Positions 50,553 through 59,300 of a stretch of 64,000 nucleotides of DNA are shown in pieces. This stretch comes from Helicovermis profundi (GTDB lineage: Bacteria; Bacillota; Clostridia; Peptostreptococcales; Acidaminobacteraceae), in the NCBI RefSeq assembly GCF_033097505.1, contig NZ_AP028654.1, positions 2,862,001 to 2,926,000 on the forward strand, read 5' to 3'. The position numbers were made by a program, and so were the translations under genes. Under the pieces are notes generated by a model. That model had not been told where the DNA came from. It did not search any database and saw only the letters and a list, made by a program, of their open reading frames with translations. How positions within the stretch are numbered: the stretch's first letter is position 1; every line of letters begins with the position of its first letter.

Positions 50553-52475
50553 TTATTCTAAATTTATAATAAGTTCTGCCTCAAAAAGTTCATTTGAAAG
50601 TTTAACTCCATAAACATATACCTTAGAATTGACGCTATAATCATCAATATTAAGGCCACTATTAGCTTTAAAGTTAACTATATAACTATTTCCATCTTCA
50701 GCTTTTATTTTTAAAAGACCTGAAGATTTATATACCTCAGTAACCGAACCCTGTATTTTAACTTTTTCAATTTTCTTTTTAACAGTAACCATATTTATAC
50801 CAAAAGCATCTATTTCACATAAAACATTTTGATTCAATCTCAAATCATAAATCCCTACATTTTCTAAATTAATTGTATTTTGATTTTTAACAACTAAATT
50901 TTTTGATAAATTATAAGTTTTCGTTTTCCCATCATCACTTAATAACATCATTTTAGGTGTTTCAGAAATAATAATTTCTTTTACTATACCCGAATCCGAT
51001 GAAGAAAGACCCGTAAATTCCACTTTAGTAACATCGCCGTAATTAACAGTAACTTTTACAATATCGCCCTTTTTAACTTCATCATTTCCATTTAACACTA
51101 AATCAATATCTTGTTTTAAAGTTTGCTCAATATATTTACCACTAATTAACTTTATACTAATTTCGCTACCCTTTTTAAAATCAGAAGTTCTATTAAGTAT
51201 TCCACCAACTACGTAGCTTTTGCCGTAAACTTCAAGTTTTTTAGCTGTGTAACCTTCGTAACTTACCGTAATTTTATCATCCAGACTAATTTCACTAATC
51301 TTACTTTTTTCACCATTCAGCTCAATATAAACACTGTTCATTACTTTAAAATATTCGTTCTTTCCACTTGTATTTTTAATAGTAATTACTTTATATGCAT
51401 TTTCATTTCCTGAATTAATATCTGAAATCTGTTTTAGATAACCAGTAGTTTTACTATATTTTTTATCAATAATAATTTTAGAAAGATTAGAACCACTAGC
51501 AAAAATTTTTACTTCTTGATTAGTTTCAAGACTATCAAAAGAAACCTTGCCATCATTATCTAAAATATCTGAAGAAGATGCATCGTAAACTCTAAGTTTA
51601 TTATTAGAGTCTCTAACCTCTATCAATTTACTATCTGGATGAATAACTACAATTTTTCCAACAATACTTGTAATCGCAGGAATTTCACTACTTGGTTTTG
51701 TTTCCGAATCAGTATTAGTTAAAAGCGTATCACTCTCGTTATTTGTAACCTCACCTATAGTCGTTCCATTTTTTTTAGCAATTAAATAATCATACATACC
51801 TGAGATCATAGTTGCAAAAACATCTCTTTTTATTATTGAATTAGGATTAAATTTACCATTTGAATCACCTTTTTTACTTATTATCTCTCTTTCATTTAAC
51901 ATATAAACATAAGGAGCAGCAACATGAGTAATATCAAATGCATCAACGTAATCAAAAGTAATTATCTTATTTAAATTTTCTTTTTCAAAAGAGTTAATAG
52001 CTTTTCCCATAAAAACCGTAAAATCAATTTTTTTAGCATCGGTTAATTTTGTATCATCTGTAAAATATTTAAGTTCATCTTTTTGAACAATACCATTTTC
52101 AAGCGCATATGCAACAGCAATATAGGTATCTGCACCGTAAGGAGAAAGCATTGGTGGAATTTTCATCTCTTCTATAGTAGATTGATATTTAACAACTAAA
52201 GCATTTTCATCAACATCGTCTAATTTACCATCCATTTTAAGTACTCTATAAATAGCAATTAAAGTTTCTAACTTAGATACATTATTTTCAGGTCTAAAAG
52301 TTGCATCTGAATAACCCGGAATAATATTCCGTGAAGAAACATTATCTATGTAGTTATTTGCCCAATTTTCCACCGCAACATCCGTAAAAGACTGAGCTGC
52401 AAAAGTGAATGAATATGACATAATCATAAGCATTACCATAAATAAACTTATAAACTTTTTATTTGTCGGTTTCAT
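50553..52475 (-). CDS. S-layer homology (SLH) domain surface protein
   Basis: 640 residues. Signal peptide at 1-27 (FISLFMVMLMIMSYSFTFAA). Residues 28-235 carry three SLH-like units: FTDVAVENWANNYIDNVSSR with GYSDATFRPENNVSKLE; a weaker middle one; and FDITHVAAPYVYMLNEREII with GKFNPNSIIKRDVFATM. SLH domains bind pyruvylated secondary wall polymers. The C-terminal 400 residues are beta-rich repeats of about 60-70 residues (for example GKIVVIHPDSKLIEVRD, GSVTEVYKSSGLLKIK), unidentified. Promoter with extended -10 about 50 bases upstream; terminator after. Role: cell-envelope structural or anchoring protein, inferred. Confidence 0.88.
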   Translation of the reverse strand: MKPTNKKFISLFMVMLMIMSYSFTFAAQSFTDVAVENWANNYIDNVSSRNIIPGYSDATFRPENNVSKLETLIAIYRVLKMDGKLDDVDENALVVKYQSTIEEMKIPPMLSPYGADTYIAVAYALENGIVQKDELKYFTDDTKLTDAKKIDFTVFMGKAINSFEKENLNKIITFDYVDAFDITHVAAPYVYMLNEREIISKKGDSNGKFNPNSIIKRDVFATMISGMYDYLIAKKNGTTIGEVTNNESDTLLTNTDSETKPSSEIPAITSIVGKIVVIHPDSKLIEVRDSNNKLRVYDASSSDILDNDGKVSFDSLETNQEVKIFASGSNLSKIIIDKKYSKTTGYLKQISDINSGNENAYKVITIKNTSGKNEYFKVMNSVYIELNGEKSKISEISLDDKITVSYEGYTAKKLEVYGKSYVVGGILNRTSDFKKGSEISIKLISGKYIEQTLKQDIDLVLNGNDEVKKGDIVKVTVNYGDVTKVEFTGLSSSDSGIVKEIIISETPKMMLLSDDGKTKTYNLSKNLVVKNQNTINLENVGIYDLRLNQNVLCEIDAFGINMVTVKKKIEKVKIQGSVTEVYKSSGLLKIKAEDGNSYIVNFKANSGLNIDDYSVNSKVYVYGVKLSNELFEAELIINLE

Positions 52476-52522
52476 ATATATCCTCCTTAATGATTAACAT
52501 TATTATTAAACCCATATAGCTT

Positions 52523-52528
52523 ATTATA
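52523..52528 (-). promoter_or_regulatory. extended -10 promoter element of the SLH gene
   Basis: Minus strand TGGTATAAT, a perfect TATAAT with the TGN extension, 48 bases upstream of the SLH gene start. No good -35 box is seen, which is common with extended -10 promoters. Confidence 0.5.
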
Positions 52529-52626
52529 CCAAAGCTACGATAGAATTTACATTACAATAAAATTACGTAGTAAAATTAAATATTCACTAATATATTTACA
52601 CTTAAGTATCATTCGCTTTATAATCC

Positions 52627-52654
52627 TTGCACCCCCTAATCTTTGTATGATAAT
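52627..52654 (+). promoter_or_regulatory. promoter of the hydrolase-MurF-Ddl operon
   Basis: TTGCAC, 16-base spacer, GATAAT on the plus strand, 80 bases upstream of the alpha/beta hydrolase start. Confidence 0.5.
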
Positions 52655-52734
52655 ATTGTAATGAATAACTTATACCTACTCGTTTAAAATATTTTGATTT
52701 TTTTAATACATAGACTAAAAAATGTGAGGATTTT

Positions 52735-53496
52735 ATGAACATAAAAATAAATGGTTTAAATATAAATTACGAAATAAAGGGAGAAGGAAAACCAATCCTA
52801 CTATTACACGGTTGGGGCGCTAATATTGAATCTTTTAGACCTGTTATTGAGTCTTTAAACGATAATTTTAAAGTTATAACGCTTGATTTTCCGGGTTTTG
52901 GTAAATCACAAGAACCCAATAACCCTATAGGAATTTTCGAATATGCTGATATAACCGAAAAATTTATTGAAAAACTAAATATAGTAAATCCAATTTTATT
53001 TGGTCATTCTTTCGGAGGAAGAGTATCTATAATTTTAGCTTCAAAACTTAAAATCAACAAAATAGTGTTAATCGATAGTGCAGGAATAAAACCAAAACGA
53101 TCTAAAAAATATTATTTAAAAGTATATACTTACAAGTTTTTTAAAAAAGTTGCATCAATACCAGGTATCAATCTAATTCTTAAAGAATTCATGGAAGAAT
53201 ATAGAAATAAGGCAGGCTCTAGCGATTACAACAATGCTTCTCCTATAATGAAAAAAGTCTTGTCAAAAGTAGTAAATGAAGATTTACGAAAATTTTTACC
53301 TAAAATAAAATCTCCTGTTCTTTTAGTTTGGGGAGAGAACGACACTGAAACTCCACTTTCAGATGCAAAATTAATGAACACTCTATTGCAAAATTCCGGT
53401 ATAGCTGTATTAAAGGGAGTTGGGCATTTTTCATATTTAGAAAAATTAAATGAATTTTTAATTATTATCAATAACTTTTTAGAAGAGGATAAATAA
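52735..53496 (+). CDS. alpha/beta hydrolase
   Basis: 253 residues, cytosolic alpha/beta-hydrolase fold. Oxyanion-hole motif LLLHGWGANIESF near residue 23, nucleophile elbow FGHSFGGRVS with Ser about residue 90, acid in WGENDTETPL and the catalytic His in GVGHFSYLEK near the C-terminus, so the triad looks complete. Substrate unknown. It is first in an operon with a MurF-like ligase (1-base gap) and Ddl, which suggests a link to D-Ala-D-Ala or peptidoglycan precursor metabolism. SD TGAGGATTTT. Confidence 0.88.
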   Translation: MNIKINGLNINYEIKGEGKPILLLHGWGANIESFRPVIESLNDNFKVITLDFPGFGKSQEPNNPIGIFEYADITEKFIEKLNIVNPILFGHSFGGRVSIILASKLKINKIVLIDSAGIKPKRSKKYYLKVYTYKFFKKVASIPGINLILKEFMEEYRNKAGSSDYNNASPIMKKVLSKVVNEDLRKFLPKIKSPVLLVWGENDTETPLSDAKLMNTLLQNSGIAVLKGVGHFSYLEKLNEFLIIINNFLEEDK

Positions 53497-53497
53497 A

Positions 53498-55108
53498 ATG
53501 GATATAAACTACAAACTTTTTACGATTTTCATAATACTTTTTTCTTATTACAAAAACGTTCATGATTTACATATGTTTCAACTTAATTCTTATAGACAAG
53601 AACGTTATCTAAAATGGTATAGAAAAAAATACAGTAAATTTATAAAAGATTACGATGTAATGCTGCTTCTTGGCTCAATTATTTTTATTATTGCCTACAC
53701 TAATTTTGATAATTTAATAATTAAAGTAATTATCACCATATTTTCTGCCATTTTAATATCTATATCTGTTTTTATATATGTTTTTAGAATATCAAACGAA
53801 AACGTTAAAAAGAAATTAGTTTACACTAATAGAATAAAGCGACTTATTGGCACACTTGGGATAATATATTTTGTTTTTTCAGTTACTGTTATTTTTTCAA
53901 ATAATATAATCCTCATAATATTAGCCATTATATTGAACGTATTTTCTTTTATTAGCATTTTACTGTCAAATTATATAAACAAACCAATTGAATTAAAAAT
54001 AAAAAACAAATTCTATAAAGACGCTAAAAATATATTAGAATCCAATAAACATCTTACTGTAATTGGTATAACTGGTAGCTATGGAAAAACAAGCACTAAA
54101 AATTTATTATATGATTTATTAAAAAGAGATTATAATGTTTTAATAACTCCTGAAAGTTACAATACTTTATATGGTGTAATTCGAACAATAAGAGAAAAGC
54201 TAAAGCCAACTCACGATATATTTATCGTAGAAATGGGAGCTAAACAAGTTGGAGATATAAAAGAAATATGTGATTTAGTTAATCCGGATATGGGTATTAT
54301 CACTTCAATTGGAGAACAACATTTAGAAACTTTTAAAAATATTTCTAACATAATAAAGACAAAAGGCGAATTATTTGAAGGAATAAAACCTAACGGAAAA
54401 GCTTTTATAAATATCTCAGACGAAAATATTATGAAAATTAAAAAAAGAAGCGATATCGAATATATTAAATATAATAACTTAAATGATGATATCGTCGGTA
54501 ATTACTACGCAGACAATATTAAAATTTCTAACAAAGGAACTGAATTTGATCTTGTTGATAAAGACAATTATGTTCTTCCAGTTCAAACAAAATTACTTGG
54601 AAAACATAATATATTTAATTTAGTAAGCGCAATTTCACTTGCTTTAGAAGTTGGAGTTAAATACGAAAAAATTAATAATCTACTTAAAGATATTGAGCCT
54701 ATTAAACATAGATTATCTCTAAGAACTACAACAAATAGATATACAATACTAGATGATGCATTTAACTCTAACCCAGTAGGTTCAAAAAACGCTCTTGAAG
54801 TTTTAAAGAATTTTGAGGGAAATAAAAAAATTATTATAACTCCTGGTATGATTGAACTTGGCGAAAAGCAAGATATATTAAACGAAAAATTTGGAGAATA
54901 TATTGCTGATAGTGCAGATTTCGTAATATTAGTTGGAAGAAAACAAACGCTTGCAATTCAAAATGGTCTAAAAAATAAAAATTACGATAAGAATAATATC
55001 TATATAGCAAAAGACCTTAACGATGGATTCGATAAAATTAATTCTATAATTAAGACAGGTGATGTACTTCTTATCGAAAACGATTTACCAGATACTTTCA
55101 ACGAATAA
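53498..55108 (+). CDS. membrane-anchored Mur ligase (MurF-like)
   Basis: 536 residues. The first 165 are not the usual MurF N-terminal domain but four hydrophobic segments (around 5-20, 52-68, 72-95, 115-155). From residue 185 a Mur ligase follows: ATP loop VIGITGSYGKTSTKNLLYDL, TPESYNTLYGVIRTI and VEMGAKQVGDIKEIC typical of MurF, then the C-terminal domain with DDAFNSNPVGSKNALEVL. MurF joins D-Ala-D-Ala to UDP-MurNAc-tripeptide. The absent UDP-binding domain and added membrane domain suggest a modified substrate or location. It sits directly before ddl, whose product would be its substrate. Confidence 0.85.
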   Translation: MDINYKLFTIFIILFSYYKNVHDLHMFQLNSYRQERYLKWYRKKYSKFIKDYDVMLLLGSIIFIIAYTNFDNLIIKVIITIFSAILISISVFIYVFRISNENVKKKLVYTNRIKRLIGTLGIIYFVFSVTVIFSNNIILIILAIILNVFSFISILLSNYINKPIELKIKNKFYKDAKNILESNKHLTVIGITGSYGKTSTKNLLYDLLKRDYNVLITPESYNTLYGVIRTIREKLKPTHDIFIVEMGAKQVGDIKEICDLVNPDMGIITSIGEQHLETFKNISNIIKTKGELFEGIKPNGKAFINISDENIMKIKKRSDIEYIKYNNLNDDIVGNYYADNIKISNKGTEFDLVDKDNYVLPVQTKLLGKHNIFNLVSAISLALEVGVKYEKINNLLKDIEPIKHRLSLRTTTNRYTILDDAFNSNPVGSKNALEVLKNFEGNKKIIITPGMIELGEKQDILNEKFGEYIADSADFVILVGRKQTLAIQNGLKNKNYDKNNIYIAKDLNDGFDKINSIIKTGDVLLIENDLPDTFNE

Positions 55109-55152
55109 CATGTTTTCTTAATACAAATAGATATTTATAAAGAGAGGCTCTT

Positions 55153-56322
55153 ATGATAAACTTAGCAGTTTTTTTCGGTTCTAGATCCGTAGAACATGAA
55201 GTTTCAATAATTACAGCACTTCAAACAATACTTACTTTAAAAGAAAATAACAATCTAAATATACAACCTATTTATATAGATAAAACAGGTGACTGGTACA
55301 CTGGAGATAATTTACTTGAAATTGATAACTTTAAGAATATAAAAAAAGTAATTGCAAATTCACAAAAGATTAATTTTGTAAGAGAAAATGGAAAAACGTA
55401 TATAGTAAAATCGCCTTTACCAACCTTAAGAAAAGGAATCATCTCACAAGTAGATATGGCATTTCCTATTATACATGGTTCATACGGCGAAGATGGTTCT
55501 TTACAAGGCTTTTTTGAGCATATGCAAATTCCATATATCGGTTCTTCTGTACTTGCAAGTGCTACTACAATGGACAAAATAATTACAAAGTTAATACTAA
55601 AGTCTAGTGGTGTTAATGTTGTTGATAGTGTTTGGTTCTCAGCAGACGAGTGGTTAAACGATTCAAATAAATGTATAAAATTAGTTGAAGATAATTTGGA
55701 CTACCCACTAATAATAAAACCCTCTGACATTGGATCAAGCATTGGAGTAAAAGTTGTTAAATCCAAAAAAGAAGTTGAAGATGCAGTTAATTTTGTTAGA
55801 AAATTTTCAAATAGAATATTAGCAGAAAAAATGATTCAAAATATGAGGGAAATTAATATATCCGTACTTGGTGATAGCGAAGAAGTTGAGCTTTCTGTAT
55901 GCGAAGAACCAATATCTGACGACGAATTTTTAACATTTGACAACAAATATAATTCAAATGGATCGTCAACTAAAGGAATGTCATCTGCCAAAAGAGAAAT
56001 ACCGGCAAAACTCACAGAAACAGAAAAAAACACAATAGAAACTATGGCAAAAGAATCATTTAGAGCATTAAATTTAAGCGGACTCTGTAGAATAGACTTT
56101 ATAATGGATACAAAAGAAAAAAAAATATATGTAAATGAATTTAATACAATACCAGGATCACTTGCATTTTATCTTTGGGAAGCAACAAATAAAAGTTTTC
56201 TAGAAGTACTAAATACATTAATAAAACTTTCAAGCAAAAAAGAAAGAAATGAAGCAATGCTAATAAGAACAAATAAAAGCAATATCCTCTCAGGTGTAAA
56301 ACTTGGTGGACTAAAAAAATAA
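55153..56322 (+). CDS. ddl: D-alanine--D-alanine ligase family protein
   Basis: 389 residues, ATP-grasp. MINLAVFFGSRSVEHEVSIITALQ is the standard N-terminus; FPIIHGSYGEDGSLQGFFEHM and PYIGSSVLASATTMDK bind D-Ala and position the chain; PLIIKPSDIGSSIGVKVV is the ATP-grasp loop; the end EFNTIPGSLAFYLWEATNKS replaces the more common NTxPGMT, an atypical variant seen in a clostridial subgroup. Product is D-Ala-D-Ala or a related dipeptide. Third gene of the operon, followed by a terminator. SD AGAGAGGCTCTT. Confidence 0.92.
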   Translation: MINLAVFFGSRSVEHEVSIITALQTILTLKENNNLNIQPIYIDKTGDWYTGDNLLEIDNFKNIKKVIANSQKINFVRENGKTYIVKSPLPTLRKGIISQVDMAFPIIHGSYGEDGSLQGFFEHMQIPYIGSSVLASATTMDKIITKLILKSSGVNVVDSVWFSADEWLNDSNKCIKLVEDNLDYPLIIKPSDIGSSIGVKVVKSKKEVEDAVNFVRKFSNRILAEKMIQNMREINISVLGDSEEVELSVCEEPISDDEFLTFDNKYNSNGSSTKGMSSAKREIPAKLTETEKNTIETMAKESFRALNLSGLCRIDFIMDTKEKKIYVNEFNTIPGSLAFYLWEATNKSFLEVLNTLIKLSSKKERNEAMLIRTNKSNILSGVKLGGLKK

Positions 56323-56334
56323 GATACTAGATTA

Positions 56335-56366
56335 AAAGAGTGGAGATAAATAAAAATCCACTCTTT
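56335..56366. terminator. bidirectional terminator after ddl
   Basis: AAAGAGTGGA/TCCACTCTTT, perfect 10-bp stem with a 12-base loop and flanking AT-rich runs, between convergent ddl and the large secreted protein gene. Confidence 0.75.
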
Positions 56367-56386
56367 ATTATTATAACTTTACTATT

Positions 56387-59300
56387 TCATTTAGAAATAG
56401 TAGGTTCCATATACAATTGATCATATACATTTCCAGTAATATCTATATCATCAACCCTCTTAAATACATTTGTCGCTCCCTTTTTAGCTATTATTTCAAA
56501 AAAGTAAGATTCCTTGATTCTTTTATCATTTAAGTCTACAGTACTTTTCGCTAATGGAAGAATATATTTTGTTCGCCACATTCCGTCGACTCCTTTTACT
56601 AATTCAATTGGAAACACCCTGTCATATCCAACAAAATCTTTATAGTAAAATCTATCACCATTTTCATCTACAAAAGTCATATTTTTTAATTCATTTGATG
56701 CATCTAAATAAACTTTATCCGCATCCCCCTTTACATTACAGCTTACATCGATTTGCTCAAATGACAAAAATCTATGCGGATTGTTTGAAAGTCTATTCCC
56801 AAATAAATCTTTTTGACCTCGCCAGTGATTCCAAGCACCTATAATTTCTATAAAATCTATAGATAAAGTTTTAATAATAAAATCTCTATTTATTTTTTCG
56901 CTCTTCTTAATATCTGTATTTACAGTCGCTATAAATTTCGCATTATACTTATCATCTAACATATCACTAGTTACACTATAAATGTATTCCCATTCCTTTT
57001 TACTTCCTACATTTCTTTTAAAACTCATTGGATATTCTTGATATAAAATAAGACCATTATTAAGTACGGGTATGGAAACTTTTACCGAATCAACATATTT
57101 TGAAGTAGTTAATTTTATACTATAATCATTATTAATTAATAGTAATTCATCCATATCAATTACTGGCTTTATTGGAGTATTTATAGAAAAATCTAAATTC
57201 ATCTTTTTAATATTATTTGCATTCATTTTATCTGTAGCAGTAATTAAAATATTATATTTGCCATCAACTAAATTCTTCGGTATATTTACTATTTTACTAT
57301 TCCAATTAATTTGCCCACCTATGGTTGAACTACTAACTCCACAATCTTTAATTTTAATGCCATCTTTATAGATTGAAAAATTTAACGATAGGGGATTAAT
57401 ATAATCTGTTTTTATATTATATATACGTAGATTTTCTGTTATTGGCATTTCATTAATATTAAAGTCACTACTATCTGATTTTATTTTCGCATCTAATACT
57501 ATCGGTATATTTTCTTTAATTTTTTCAGCATCAATTTTATAGTTACTCCAAGAATCATCTGTATCTTTTACCCTATATTTTACAATATAAGTTTCGTTTT
57601 TATCTATATCAAAACTTATACTATTCATTTTTGATTTAAACCACCCACTCTTACCTACTTTGTATAACCATTCTCTATCAATTATCCCACTATTGTTTTT
57701 TGAAATATAATCTAAATCATAACTGCCATTTTCTGCGTAATATACACTTACTAATCCTGCAGATTCAGTATATTTTTTAACAAAATTTGCAATTGGTTTT
57801 CTATGAACCTTTAAATTTAATTTACTAATATTTGAAAGTAATTTGTAATTATCAAATTTACTAGCATCTATACTTTCTATAGGATTATCCTTTACCTTGT
57901 AAGTAATATCATAATAACCGACTTTACTTATATTTGTAATTGGATAATTTAAACTAACCTTATTTTCTTTAATAATTCCCTCATTATTTTCAATATCTCC
58001 TAAAGTTTGTTTATAAATATATTCTTCATTTTCTTTAATATCATTTTCGTAATCATCATAGTAAGTTAATAATTCAATATAATTCTCTTTAGTAAGTATT
58101 TTTGAATTCGAAATAATATTTTTATTACTTACAAAAACATCATTTGGATCAAGATTAGAATTTATTTTTTTATTAAAAACTAATACAATTTTGTCATCTA
58201 AGGCATATGCATCCACTATATTTATAGGCGCATCTCCTCCCATTCCTTTAAAGACACTTACACTATTATTCTTTATAACATTTCTTACATTTAAATTTAT
58301 ATCATTAAAATACTTTTCTCCCTTTAATGATGTTATATTCCCATTGCTAATAAAAAATAATTTGATATAATCATCAACATTAATATTTTCTTCAAGATAT
58401 ATCTCTAATTTTTCATCTTCTGTTTTTATATTCTCAACTTTATTAATTTTTCCTAGTTTTAAGTAATTAAGATATTTTTTCCATTTATCACCTAAAAAAA
58501 TTTTCCCTCTATTAGAAGATAAATTTACGAGTTCTTTAATCGATACCGATTGGTCACAATAATCTGTATCAAAAGGTATATTTTCATCACATTTTAAATT
58601 TAAAGCTTTATTATCTGAAATAGCAAATATAGAAAAATTATTTTCTAATAAATATTCTGTAATCTCCTCATCCAAGCTTTCAAACTTATAAGGTTTTTCA
58701 CTTCTCATATCGAGAGAATTTCCTGCAGAAAATAACATAAATACTTTCTTTGAATCTTTTCTATAATTAAGATTTTTAATCTTATTCAAATCAATCGCAT
58801 CTATATCATATACAAATTCTTCACTAGTCTGAACACTAGCTTGTTTCCAATAATTTTGAAAAGTATATCGTAAATTTGAAATATTCCATCTTTCAATATA
58901 AGCAAAACCCATTCCTTCCGCTTCCCTATAGTGCTTTGATTTATACAAAACTCTACTTGCAGCAAGATTTGATTCATCATAAAATACATATTGATTTCCA
59001 GTTTCTTTATGACCACCATAGCGATTACTTTTTTTATCAATATATGAAGTAACATAAGTCTTTATATCTAAAGCCTTTTCAAACACCTCAATTAAAGGGC
59101 GCTCTGTACTTATAAAAGTTTCATAATTAATATAGTCAGTGTGGTGAACATTGTTTTCACCTCGTCCTTCATTTCCATCAACTGTACCACTTCTATCATA
59201 ATCAATTTTAATTTGCCTATTCCAGTAATACTTAGGTATTAACCATTTTTGTGTACCTATCTTTACTTCATCTGTTATATAAATTATATTTATATCTACA

